Assembly: GCA_965153455.1 (NCBI GenBank)
Contig: OZ234498.1
Coordinates: forward strand, 4,092,001-4,156,000
Reading direction: 5' to 3'
DNA: 64,000 nt
Source of the DNA: Sphagnum compactum
Lineage: Eukaryota > Bryophyta > Sphagnopsida > Sphagnales
Of this stretch, positions 1-10,622 are shown piece by piece. Below the pieces are notes generated by a model, which did no database searches, had not been told where the DNA came from, and worked only from the letters and a program-made list of their open reading frames with translations. Position numbers and translations under genes: made by a program. Numbering within the stretch: the stretch's first letter is position 1; every line of letters starts with the position of its first letter.

Positions 1-3000
1 GACACTTGGACTCCCAAAAACTCTAAATTAGTGACAGCATTCATTTCAGTGCTGCTTAGTCGTGCCAACTGCACACAACAAAAAAACAAGACAATCTTAT
101 CAAGGAATTTCTGCAGCTCGAAAAGTTGATCATTTCAAATTGATTGGTCAAAATGAACTGATTGTAACAGCACTGCAAGCCACAAAAAGCTGATTGTATA
201 CAAAAACATAGTTGGGTCTGAGTCATTCAACTAAAACATACTTGCAATCATAACCTTTGTTCATGAACAACACAAATGGTATAAACCTGTTCCAGGTGAC
301 AGTAAGTACTACTATGATGAGGAATAGAAGCAGGTATAAAGGGAAGAGAAGAAAGACCTTCATCCACTGCATCTGTTTTGTTTCATCCAACTTTTCAGGA
401 TGTGTTACAGTATAGATCATTAAGAGTCGCAATTTGTTTTCTGAACTCATCTCCTGCCATCCATCATCACGATTGGGATCAGCAACTGAGAGATACTTTC
501 AGATCATAAACGAGAATTGCAGATGCAGAAAACGAAAAAACCCCACTTTTCTCTCTGACTAGAATCACAGAGATCTAGCCAAGAACAATATCAGTTGCTA
601 ATCCCAGATAAACTTCAGATCACAAACAAGAATCGCAGATGTAGAGAAAAAAAAACTCCACTTTTCTCTCTGACCAGAATCACACAGATCTAGCCACATT
701 TTGCTGTTTTGCACCTGATTCACATTGAGTATGTTGATAAGTTCCTTAATAGTTGCATCTCCATAGACAAAATCCTGCTCCAGATTGCCAATATCACTCA
801 AACCATCTTGTTTAATCTTGGCATTCAGCAATGTTGCAATCTGCACAAAACCCACATGTCCCATTAGACTTCCTTCCTTCCTTCCGTCACAACTAATCTC
901 AAAGTTAGTTGAGGCCTTTAAGATTCCAGTTATACTCCTGCTTCTGCCGCCACTGATGGAACAACCATGTAGTTTGTTTAAGAAGAAGACCTCACATGAA
1001 TGTGAACACTGAGCTTATCAAGCTGGTCACGATACTGGGGAAGTGCCTGCACCATCTTCTGCATGTCTCTGGTTGACAACTCTTGTCCCTCTCTGTTGAA
1101 AACAACAAATGGTGCTGCCATTCAGGTCTCACGTAGAGGAGACCGATGACCAAGTCTCAAATTCTTCACATCAGTAGAGCAACCCTCTTGCAAGTGAAAA
1201 GTTGTTCCAATGATCAAACTAGAATAGCAGCTGAGGGAGGAGGGAAGAGGTTGGTTTACCTTGTACCCAGCTTAATCTGAGCAGCCTTATTCTTAGATGT
1301 AAAAGTTTGCATCTTATCTGTCAAGCGTACACTTGCCTGTTTCAAGGTGGTCCAGGAGTCAGTCAGTCAGTCCTTGGAAAGAACTCCCATGATGTGAAGG
1401 CATAATAAAAAGCCCACTGGTGGAACTGCGAGGCTTGAGTAGAGAAGAAAAGAAAAAAAGGGATAGGAATAGTCCTAAACAAAAGCAGAGGAACGAAGGC
1501 CTCCAAATCTGATACATTTCAAGGGACAAACAGAGTAGAGATACATACATCAGCAATGAAAAGGTCACGGAGTTCCACCCAGACAGGATCGTGCTCCTCC
1601 AGCAACACCTCCTTGTTTTCTCTCCTGCCTCCATTAGTTGTCTGCAGTTAACACAGCCCCCAAGAAAAAAACCTCTGACTTCTCAAAACCAAACACAAAC
1701 ATGACTGAACAATGTCGTCAGGGAAGAAGGACCAGGGATAGACATGTCTAAGTACCTCATATTTGTACTTGTTGCCGTCCAAGTCCAGGAGATCATGGCA
1801 CATGGCATCATATGTCCACTCATGTATGACTGCTGCTATCTTCAGACAAACCAACTGGGTGTCATTTGGTTCCTCCCCCCAATATTCTCAATGCCTAATC
1901 CTCTGGGTCTCACAATCCTCTTTCTAGATTGTGTCTTCTTCCTCTCAACTGAAAAAAAATCTTCTTTGTAAAACCTTTTTGAGAGATTCTTCTTTGATTC
2001 TTCTTGGACATTGAATAACACAAAACGAGTATATGATTGTTTGCATACATACTGGGTCAATTGAGCGATCGACGATTATAAGCTCACAAGTCTCAACTTG
2101 TGGGAAGTTCAGCAGATTTGTCTTGTACTTCATGAGGCGGTCCCAAAGTGCAGCTGCCACTTTTGTTGGGACAAGGTCACGACCTGTCGTTGTTGATGTG
2201 GAATCCGTTGCAGCTGACCTTGCTGCACGGTATCGCACATATGGAAACTCCTGGAGCCACCCATTCCCTCAGACATTGTGAATGAGCTCAATAAATTTGC
2301 CTCATTCCATCTAGCAGAGATCTTGATTGACATCCTTTTTTGAAAAAAGGATAGAGAATTGAGGCACACAATCATTTATCTGTTTTACCTTCATTGATGC
2401 AAATACAGTAGACAATCGTGTTGCAATTGTCTCAATGCATTTGTCAAACTTACGAGTACCCTCGTTATTCTCTCCAAACAGAAGCTCCAAGGCTTCATCA
2501 TTGTCTGTGATAAACCCCTGCAGTAGTAGACTCCCAAAAACTCCATTTAGTCCTATCACTCTTACCTAACTGAATGCTCTTGCATGGTTCAATGTTGTGA
2601 CCTTGTCCCCACAATCTCCATGCGTAGAGAGAGAGACACTTATAGCAAAGTGGATAGACACGGAAGCAAAGAAAATCGATCTTGCCTAGCATTGTCAAAG
2701 CAACAACAGTGGGAAGAAGGTAAGTACCTGTGTGTCAACTGTCAAGTACTCCAAGTTCATCTGCACAGATGGGTGTCACATATTTCATTCAAGGTTTCTG
2801 CATATAGTTTTGTTAACAACAATTTTACAGCAGAAACCTGAATCCATGTGAAGAAACTAGACTGTGGCTGCTGACTGACAATTCAGTGCAAGCAAGCTTT
2901 ATATGATAATGCAAATGAGCTACTACTCTGTTTTTTGTTACCTCTCGAAGAGCTGCAATTCGTGAAAGAACAGATTGGTCGCTCTTGATAGCTTGTAGCA

Positions 3001-4751
3001 AGTCCCGACCAATGGGTGAGCTAAAAAACACGTACGCCCTGCCCACAGCAGAGTACTGAAACTGCACCCTTTAGTAGACAATTCTAGTTTGCTTGCAAGA
3101 GAGAGATTGGAATGTGGCCAGCCAGCAGCAATAACAAAAGAGGAGGGTTTGATGAAACCCAACAACCAGTTGGAAACCAAAATCTCTACTAAAAAAAGCA
3201 CAACGATGAAGGAACTGAAACTGCTGAAAGTGAACAATGATCAAGAGCACCCACTTCTTGTACAGAGCTGATTTCCCAGACATGTCCTGCATGAATTTCC
3301 TCACACTGCATCGAAAGGGGGAAAAAAAACAGGAACAAAAGCACAAAAAAAGAATCAGGAGTCAACAAAGAATCCGGTTTCCAGATTTATTTCTTGCCTG
3401 CAAATAAATCTTTGGTTTAACATTCATAAACACAATTGATAGGATTTTGAAGTGACAGAAAACGCACCTTTCCTGAGAAGGCTGGATGAAATAGACAGCA
3501 TCAAGAGCAGGAAATGGCTGCCGCCGCTTGTTGAGGTCCTCAACTACTGCAAAAAAAAGGGGGGGGGAGGGTGTTGAAAAAACCAAACACACACACACAC
3601 ACACACACTCTCTCTCTCTCTCTCTTCTGAAATCGGTGCTGCTGCAATTGGCGAAGGTATACCTAGAAGAAGAAATTGCAACTATCAAAAAGTACAGAAG
3701 ATCCAAATTCACACAACACATTCTCCCTCTCTCTTTGCCTCTGAATTCAATTCTATGCTTGTTGAATCAAGGTTTTGTTTCTATTATTGTTGCCAACAAC
3801 CTAAGAAAGTGCAACAAAAAAAAGGGATTTGGAGCAGTGCAGCAGAGCGAGGCATGATGCCATTAGGAGAGACAGACAGACAGACACAGAAAAAAAAAAA
3901 AGGCCAGATGACTCACAGGAGATGCCTTCATCTGTGATGTCCGCCATCTTGCAAGTGCACGACATCACCTTCACAGTAACTTCGTCCATGATAAGAACCT
4001 GCAAAGAATCCAAAGGAAAAAATATCACAAAAGACTGGTGGCAGTGATCATAGGCTTGCTTGTCAGTGTCATTCACAACTTGCATCATCATCATCATCAG
4101 CAGCACATAATCTTCTTCATCAGGCATGGTAATGGCAGCAGTGGTGGAGGGGGTATTATTATAGCAGCTGCCATTACAATTCCAATTTCATCAGCTACTG
4201 CTGCTGCTGTTGCATAATCAATCAGCCGGTTGTTGCAGTGCAATTGATCAGCCATTCAGTTGTCGCCCATTTGTTGTAGATAATAGAAAAAACGAACAAA
4301 CAGAAAGCTGCTGTGGGAAGGAGGAGCAAAAGAGAGGGGGGCAAAAAAAATCACACACACACACACACATACACACATACCTTCCATTCTGCAGAGCCTT
4401 TTCCTGTCCTTGCTGCATGCAGCATCTCCTGCAGAAGACCTGCATCGATCAAACAAGCCCAAAAATCACTGTTGCAATTATTGTCAAAGTCTCCTTGTGT
4501 TCTTCTTCAAGCAGCAACTGGAGGGAGGGAGGCAGGGAGGGGAGGCTTCTTCTTCTTCCTTCCTTCCCAGGCGGTTCCACCTTTCATTCTCTGCATTGGT
4601 GGTGGAAACCTGCTTGTTGTGGTTGTTGTTGTTGTGCAAGCAGGAGGAGGAGGAGAAGGAAGAGGAGGACAAGAGAGTTACGGTCTCGTGATGTCTGGCG
4701 GAAGGTGCGAAATCCTCCAGCGCCATGTGAAGAAGAATCCGACAGGCTCAT
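1..4751 (-). CDS. SEC1/KEULE-like: Sec1/Munc18 (KEULE-like) protein, N-terminal 488 residues, runs off left edge
   Basis: SM proteins bind syntaxins and SNARE complexes and license vesicle fusion; KEULE acts at the plasma membrane and cell plate. I rebuilt 16 coding exons: 4682-4751, 4381-4439, 3917-3998, 3468-3546, 3251-3305, 2942-3061, 2728-2760, 2389-2517, 2053-2250, 1756-1839, 1549-1641, 1260-1336, 996-1092, 715-840, 358-453 and 1-68. All junctions are GT-AG and all phases agree. Diagnostic stretches are [19 protein letters not shown] (start), [86 protein letters not shown] and [17 protein letters not shown]. The ATG at 4751 is chosen because its peptide resembles the KEULE N-terminus and joins exon 2 in phase (RDR-LLQEML). 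Exon 7 has only 33 bp. The family is about 650-670 residues long, so roughly the last quarter lies outside the window. I saw no disabling change. Confidence 0.95.
3551..3625. repeat. Homopolymer and CA/CT microsatellite in a Sec1 intron
   Basis: An A run and G run (3551-3568) are followed by CA repeats (about 3587-3609) and CT repeats (about 3608-3625), just upstream (minus sense) of the exon at 3468-3546. The tract lies in the intron and leaves the acceptor intact. A second CA run lies at about 4352-4380 beside the donor of exon 2. Confidence 0.9.
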
Positions 4752-5640
4752 GTTTGCTGCTGCTGCTGCTTCTTCCTCTTAGCCTGCTTCCGTCACTTAC
4801 ATCCTGCCTTTCATGCTTCAACGCACACGGACTGACGCACTGACTCTCTCGCAAAAATGGTTCTCTTCCCTCTCGAGTTCTCTCTCTCTCACGCGCGGGC
4901 GTTCTCTCGTCTGTCTGTCTGTCTGTCTTCGCTCTGTTCATGCGTGTGTCTTCTTTTTCTGTGGCTTCGTTGTCGCAACTACGGCAAAGGCCCCATTCGG
5001 GATCCCGACCCCACTCGGCGGCGAAAGAATTTCACGTCTTCCAGAAGAAGAGAACAAAAGCAACAGCTTCCGAGCGAGCGAGCGAGGATGGATCCCCTAG
5101 CTACTTACTCAAGCTGATGACGACGCCGACGACAAGTTGGTTGTTGTCTCTTTGTGTGTGTATTTTTCTCCCGAGGAATCTGATTGAGTGAACCGGAGAT
5201 GGAGCCAGCCAGCCAGCCAGCCAGCGAGCCCGGAGGAGGGAGAGGAGAAGAAGAAGGAACTGATGAAGCTTTGTTGCACTTGGGGAATAATCTCCGGAGA
5301 GATGGTCGACCAAGAGAATGCTTGACGGTGGCGCTTAAACTTCACTCGCAGCTGATAGTCAACCCTTGCCATTTTCCTCCACATCAAGAGGTGCAAAACT
5401 GCTGCTGCTGCTGGGAGATGGAGCGAAGCAGATCGAAAGCAGAGCAGAATCCTCGACTGTACAGACAGACAGACAGAAGAAGACGAAGCTCTGAGGTTTT
5501 TTGCTTGGAAGCGTTTGAGCATCAAGGTAGTTCTTCTGCATGTTCTACTGAATGATGATGATGATGAAGAAGAAGAAGAAGAAAGAGTGAACATAGTACT
5601 TCTTGGAATGCAACTGACAAGATGCAAATGTGGATGTTGC
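4752..5640. promoter_or_regulatory. 5' leader and promoter-side region of the Sec1 gene, rich in simple repeats
   Basis: This is the stretch just upstream of the Sec1 start codon. It is more GC-rich than the spacers further right and holds short-period runs: CTGT/GTCT near 4910-4928, AGCG near 5073-5084, CCAG/CAGC near 5204-5222, GACA near 5462-5475 and GAT/GAA triplets near 5550-5583. Several overlapping frames on both strands are open because of these runs, but none shows a recognisable domain or splice pattern. I read it as untranslated leader plus promoter. No TATA box or start site can be assigned with confidence. Confidence 0.4.
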
Positions 5641-5729
5641 AAGTCTTGCTGAAATGCAGGTAATTCATATACCCCAAAAAAGCAAAGAAACTGCAGCTTT
5701 TCTAGCTATTATTTTTAAGCACATCTGGT

Positions 5730-6965
5730 TTCAAGTTGGGGTTTTTGATGCAGATTTTCTCGATTTCTTTCTCATGAGAGTTAAAGACACATGTCTGGTT
5801 TTGATGCAGATTTCTCAATTTCTTTTCTCATGAGAGTTAAACACACATGTCTGGTTTTGAGTTGGGGTTTTGATGCAGATTTTCTCAATTTCTTTCTCAT
5901 GAGAGTTAATTACACGTCTGGTTTTGAGTTGAGGTTTTGATGCAGATTTTCTTGATTTCTTTTCTCATCAGAGTTAAACACACCATGTCTGGTTTTGAGT
6001 TGGGGTTTTGCTACAGATTTTCTCGATTTCTTTCTCATGAGAGTTAGTCTGGTTTTGAGTTGGGGTTTTGATGCAGATTTTCTCGATTTCTTTTCTCATG
6101 AGAGTTAAACACACATATCCAGTTTAGAGTTGGGTTTTTGATGCAGATTTTCTCAAGTTCTTTCTCAATTGAGAGAAACACACATCCGGTTTTGAGTTGG
6201 GTTTTGATGGAGATAATCTTCTCAATTCTTGTGAGAGTCAAAGCACATGATCTGGTTTTGAATTGGTTTTTGATGGAGATTTTGTCCTCGGTTCTCATGA
6301 GAGTCAAAGCACATCTAGTGGTTTTGACTTGGTTCTGATGGAGAGGTTTTTTCGATTCTCATGAGAGTTAAAGCACATCCCATTTTGAGTGGATTTTTTT
6401 GACAGCAATTTCTCAGTTTGCATGAGAGTTAGTTTGAGTCTCGGTCTGTTTTGATGGAGCTTTTTCAATTCTCATGTGTATGGTAAAGCCCCTAGGGTGG
6501 GTGGGCATTCTCAAAATAAGGAGCCTAGGATGAGGCGGTAGCTGAATCCCGCCCTGAATTTTTGGAAAGTCCCCTACCCCATGTGCTTTACCCAATGTAA
6601 AGCACAATGAGGCAAAGGTTATCATGAAACTAAACATATGGAGATTTACAAGGCATAGGAAGGGGAGGGATATTGCACTCTACTTCTGAAGAGTGGAAGG
6701 GATCTTATGCCTACAAGTAGGTGTAAGATCCCTCCCACTCTTAATGAGTAGGCATAATATCTCTTTTATTTTCAAGGAGGGAAATTCATGGATATAAGGT
6801 GCCCTCCAAATACACTAGGAAAATTTCTTCAAGTGCTTTATGAGAGGTAAGCACATCCATTTTGAGTTGGGTTTTTTAAGGGAGATTTCATGATTCTCAT
6901 GAGTGTTGATTTGAGATTGGTTTAATAGAGATTTCTTGATTTCTCATGAGAGTTGATTATTTGAG
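5730..6965. repeat. Degenerate minisatellite, units about 55-71 bp, interrupted by a dispersed repeat
   Basis: Units begin with GATGCAGATTTTCTCGATTT, continue with TCTCATGAGAGTTAAACACA and end with GGTTTTGAGTTGGGGTTTT. Unit starts are visible at 5747, 5803, 5872, 5939, 6010, 6070, 6140, 6206, 6272 and 6337, so spacing varies from 56 to 71 bp. Divergence rises toward the right. After a foreign block (about 6478-6835) more decayed units resume at about 6840-6965 (TTTTGAGTTGGGTTTT, CATGAGAGTTGATT). No gene is seen in the array. Confidence 0.85.
6478..6775. repeat. Dispersed repeat family A, copy 1, inside the minisatellite
   Basis: This block shares no sequence with the minisatellite around it but matches 28838-29105 along its length. 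Shared islands include GGGCATTCT, a CTAGGATGAG/CTAAGATGAG box, GTTATCATGAA/GATTATCCTGAA followed by a CTAAACA/CTAGACA motif, TTGCAAGGTGTAG-like text, and CCCACTCTTAATGAGTAGG against TCTCACTCTTAAGGAGTAGG. Two copies with similar length and order indicate a mobile, non-autonomous element of unidentified class. I see no open reading frame and no clear terminal repeats or target duplication. Confidence 0.6.
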
Positions 6966-6969
6966 TCAG

Positions 6970-7935
6970 TTTTGATGCATTTGTGGTAGGAGAACAGTGC
7001 ACTTGATTGTTTTGCAGTAAAATCTGACATGCTATTTTCATGATTACTTATGTATATGTGTGTGCACATACGTGATAAGGCCTGCCTAATGTAAAGTAGT
7101 AGATAGTCATGATTGAGTATACAGAGAGGTTTTGGTAGTAGCTGATGAGGAAAAGGAAGAGCATGGGGAGCTTCCATAGCGACTCAGAAGAGAGTTATGG
7201 CAACAAAATCAGGACGGAGGCGGCACATCAAACATCAGGGTTGGAGCCTAACAGAGTGCTATGGTCACTACATTGTGTGTGCTACTACTGCTTCCTTGTG
7301 TGAGTACGGCATTTGAACATGTCTTCTTCAAAGGGGGTTGAACCCTAATTCATTTTCAGACTCAACCCTATTGGAATGGAAGGAAGATCTACACAAACAA
7401 GCCACATGATTAGAAAAGCCCTACACTATGTTAGTATCCAACAAGTACCTTCCTTTCTTATAGTTGTGTGCGCATCTGTTTCATCCCGCATGCTAGTAAC
7501 CCAACCTCCTTACTCAAGATTAACTTTCCCCTAATCTTGTTTAGGGTGAGGTTGAGGGAGCTAAACACTGGACTCACCAACTTGCGGTCCGAATTTGCTA
7601 CACTGCTACAATATATATTTTCAACCAATCATAACTAAATTTCAAATGCACAAATTCGTGAGAACAAAGTTGTGGGAGAACTGAGTCACCTGTGCAAGGT
7701 CATGGATTCAAAACCCAACTTCAAATACCAAATCTGTTAACACTTTTTTGTTTTCAGCAACAACAAAAAGAGCTTTATGAAGTGGTTGAGTTTTGTGGTC
7801 TTATGTTCTTCCCTGCTAGAGCCACAAAAGGTTGAGTTGGTAAAGAAGTTGAATTTGTAAATTACACTTCTAGAGGTTCCGTGCTCTGAGAAAAAAACCT
7901 GTTCTCAATGTTCTAGGAGGTACCCTGCTCCCAGC
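6970..7935. other. Intergenic stretch without recognisable features
   Basis: I searched both strands for exon-like open frames, known motifs, hairpins and repeats and recognised nothing that I can support. Base composition is ordinary for the spacers here. Short open frames exist but show no domain or splice continuity. Confidence 0.5.
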
Positions 7936-8452
7936 AATGAGTATCCAAGTCGTAGTAAGCTCAGAGCTTGCATCCACCCCATCGCACATTGTACTTGGCT
8001 GCCAAACAGTAAGCTCCAAATGCAACCCCTGCCACCATATGGAAAAAACTCTGGTGCCACTTTCTTCGATTCCAATTCATTCAGCAAAGGAGTAAAATAG
8101 AGCCCATGCAGTATCTGGCTCATCACTGCATATGAAGTGTCGCCGTTTGTCCTCTATGGATGGCATCAAGTAGCAACTGTTCATATGCCTCTGGAATCTG
8201 CCAATTATACCTGGTGATAAAGCAATTGCACAAAGTTAGATTGCTACAGGTGACTCCCAACAATTCGATTGCAATAGAAATGTGGCATACGGCAAAAACG
8301 AACTATTATTTACTTCTTGTATCAAGCCCTTTGCCACAACTAACTTCAGTGTATATCCAGTGAAGAAGCTTCAGTGACGGTGTGATGGTGGGAACAAGTC
8401 GGGCAATTAGACCTACTTTTTTCCATTGCCAGCAGAAAAAAGACATATAAAT

Positions 8453-8517
8453 GTCTTCATTAGTATCGAGAATTTCTCCATAATAAGTGTGGAGAAATTC
8501 TTGATACTAATGAAGAC
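8453..8517. ncRNA. Near-perfect 28-bp hairpin; candidate small-RNA precursor or MITE relic
   Basis: The left arm 8453-8480 and right arm 8490-8517 are reverse complements over 28 bases with one mismatch, which would be a G-U pair in plus-strand RNA. The loop is 9 nt. The arm begins GTCTTCATTAGTATCGAGAA. It lies between two segments of the G6PD pseudogene. The stem is short for a typical plant microRNA precursor, so a tiny MITE relic is equally possible. Confidence 0.45.
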
Positions 8518-9072
8518 TAACATCAGTTGCAAATCCATCTTCCTTCCACTCCATAAGCAAAATCACATCAGATTAGACCTGGCAAATGTATGCTGTTAAT
8601 ACTCTATGGACAGACCTTGGCTCCATTGCAAAAAGTGCCAAAATTGGGAGCAGATGGTTCTGCATGATGTCATGAATGATGCCATAGTTGTCAATGTACG
8701 CAAATTCAATCATTTAGCACATCAAACTTCTCTTCATACAGAACCTACAAATGAGTGATGAGGCCCCCCTGGTGCCACCTCCTGACTTTCATGCAGCACT
8801 TAATTAATCCTCTGGAAGGACACTTCAACTGGAGCCGAATCCACAGACCCACCCAACTTTGGTCACAGCAAGAACTTGTGATTGCCCAATTTCTGCAACA
8901 GCCATATGATATCTCCACAATAGATTGCAAAAGATGAGCTTGTCCCATTACAACAAGAGCACAGTTTAAACGCCAGAGTCAATAAGACAGTTGGAGAAAG
9001 AGCAGAGCCTCTCACCTGCCTCTGCCTTCAGTCCCAAAGTCTTCAGAAAATATGAAGCTGAACAGTGGTATA

Positions 9073-9114
9073 ATGCACATGTCCAGAAAATAAGCTGCTA
9101 TTGGACATGTGCAT
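9073..9114. repeat. 12-bp perfect inverted repeat
   Basis: ATGCACATGTCC at 9073-9084 is matched by its reverse complement GGACATGTGCAT at 9103-9114 with an 18-nt spacer. It lies just upstream, on the minus strand, of the FIFSEDFGTEGRG fragment of the G6PD pseudogene. Confidence 0.5.
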
Positions 9115-9439
9115 TTATCCCCGAATCCTTAAACCCTAAACTTAGTTCCATGCCACACAAAGGAGACTTTGGCTTGAAAATGGTGAAGGGTGTGTGTTTA
9201 TGCATTTATAATGTTGCTTGTGACAACTAACTAGGCTATCATACATGAAACCAAATGAACATACTGCAGATAAATTGTGTCTGAACAAGTTATTGCACCT
9301 TTGATCAATCCCACATGCGAGCATTCCACTGATTGTGTTGTGGAACTCCTCAGATGTCATCTTGCTCCGAGCATAGCCAAACACTGTAAAATTGCTGCCA
9401 TTCACAGAAAGAAAAAATGCGATCAGGAAACTTGTCTAT

Positions 9440-10104
9440 TAAAGTTGAGGATCCTTAAATCCTTAACTTAAAATTGCTGCTCTATTGGAATTCACCCTAA
9501 TCCTTCTCAACCGAAATCCTAAACTTGTACATACATTCTTGTGTCAGATCTTGCTCCTCTTCTTCTCCATCTTTCACACCTCTGTGGGCATTCATTCCCC
9601 CATAATCTTTAAAACCCTCAACTTAAAATTACTGCTCTATTGGAATTCAACCATAATCCTTAAACCGTAAACCTAAACTTGTATATACATTTGTGTGTCT
9701 GAAATCTTGCTCTTCTTCTTCATCATCATCTCGACAGTTGTGTGGGCATTCGTCCCTAATCCTTCAACCCTCAACTTAAAATTACTGCTCTATTGGCATT
9801 CACCCCTAATCCTTAAACCCTAAATCTGAACTTGAACATGCTTTTTTGTGTCTGGAATCTTGCTCCTCTTGTTCTTTAACATCTTCACAGTTGTGTGGGC
9901 ATTCCCGCCTAGTAGTCCTCGAGCCCTTAACCTAAACTTGTGCATACATTCTTGTGTCTGGTATCTTCTTCTTGTTGTTCTTCATCTTCATAGTTGTATA
10001 GACATTTTTCCCCCCTAATCCTTAAACCCTAAACCTAAACTTGTGCATACATTCTTGTGTCTGGTATTCTACTCTTCTTCTTCTTCTTCTTCTTCTTCTT
10101 CTTC
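9440..10104. repeat. Tandem array, units about 115-155 bp, with telomere-like and CTT-rich segments
   Basis: Repeated blocks are TAATCCTTAAACCCTAAACC, ACTTGTGCATACATTCTTGTG, TCTTGCTCCTCTTCTTC, AGTTGTGTGGGCATTC and ACTTAAAATTACTGCTCTAT. About five copies run from 9440 to 10104. Later copies lack the TTACTGCTCTATTGG part and so are shorter. The CCCTAAACC parts resemble plant telomere repeats but are not a perfect array. The last unit ends in a pure CTT run (10073-10104). The array stops 75 bp before the DUF1764 start codon, so it probably overlaps that gene's promoter or leader. Confidence 0.8.
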
Positions 10105-10178
10105 GTGGTTGTGTGTTTCTTGCTTGCTCTGTGGCGGGAGGGCAGGGTTCTGCTTTAGTCTACTGTTTGTGATCAAGC

Positions 10179-10622
10179 ATGGGTAATGAGAAGAAGAAGG
10201 GCAAGAAGCTTTGTCCTCCTTCAACTGTGGTGTCTGATTCGGTCCCTACTGTTGTTGTTGTGGAGAAGGTAGCGAAGGAATCGTCAAAGAACGAGATCGA
10301 TGCAATCTTCGGCGGAAAGAAGAGGAAGAAAGAAGTTGGAACCGCAGGGAGTGGCGAAGATCAAAAATCAGGTGCAGCAGCAGCAGGGGCAGCAGAGAAT
10401 GAGAACTCAGATGTGAAAGAAGTTCTTAGACGAAAAAAGAAGAAGACGAAGACGAAGAAAACAGCAGGCAAATCTTTGGAGCTGGTGGAGAAGAGTTCTG
10501 GTCTGTCGCGGAAGAAGACAGACGACGGGCTTCCTGTTTACAGTGAGGCAGAGCTTGGATTCAACAAGAAGGAAGCTGGTGGCACTCCTCTATGCCCGTT
10601 CGATTGCGAGTGCTGCTTTTGA
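10179..10622 (+). CDS. DUF1764 family protein, single exon, 147 residues
   Basis: This is a complete intronless gene. The N-terminus is lysine-rich (MGNEKKKGKK), followed by NEIDAIFGGKKRKKE, the lysine box of DUF1764, an alanine/glycine-rich linker, a second lysine cluster (RRKKKKTKTKKT, about 84-95) and the family's C-terminal block DGLPVYSEAELGFNKKEAGG ending in GTPLCPFDCECCF. The terminal cysteine-rich motif and the length are typical for this small eukaryotic family, whose function is unknown. The lysine clusters suggest a nuclear or nucleolar location (inference). The ATG at 10179 is the first in frame and follows a stop-containing CTT-rich leader. No neighbour is on the same strand nearby. 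Confidence 0.9.
   Translation: MGNEKKKGKKLCPPSTVVSDSVPTVVVVEKVAKESSKNEIDAIFGGKKRKKEVGTAGSGEDQKSGAAAAGAAENENSDVKEVLRRKKKKTKTKKTAGKSLELVEKSSGLSRKKTDDGLPVYSEAELGFNKKEAGGTPLCPFDCECCF

Larger units (their letters stand above)
7940..9412 (-). pseudogene. G6PD-like: Glucose-6-phosphate dehydrogenase pseudogene, unprocessed and broken
   Basis: G6PD oxidises glucose-6-phosphate with NADP+ in the oxidative pentose phosphate pathway. Pieces of a G6PD lie in the right order on the minus strand: FTVFGYARSKMTSEEF (about 9320-9400), FIFSEDFGTEGRG followed directly by a GTGAGA donor (about 9015-9060), [20 protein letters not shown] (about 8620-8700), IPEAYEQLLLDAI (about 8155-8200), SDEPDTAWALF and TPLLNELESKKVAPEFFPYG (about 8030-8130), and a C-terminal LAAKYNVRWGG in another frame (about 7970-8000). 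Large parts are missing, including the RIDHYLGKE substrate-binding region. Frames shift between AYEQLLLDAI and SDEPDTAW, and again after PYGGRG. The retained donor suggests a decayed genomic copy rather than a retrocopy. Confidence 0.85.

Noticed and set aside
4210-4843. Overlapping plus-strand frames of 176-190 residues
   Set aside because: They are antisense to Sec1 exons 1 and 2 and their introns; low-complexity CA and GGA runs keep them open.
5184-5555. Plus-strand 123-residue frame starting MSEPEMEPASQPASEPG
   Set aside because: Composition follows simple repeats (CAGC, GAGGA); no family match, and it overlaps the Sec1 promoter on the opposite strand.
5109-5642. 177-residue minus-strand frame upstream of Sec1
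   Set aside because: Driven by TCC/TCT and AGC triplet runs; no domain; lies in the presumed leader.
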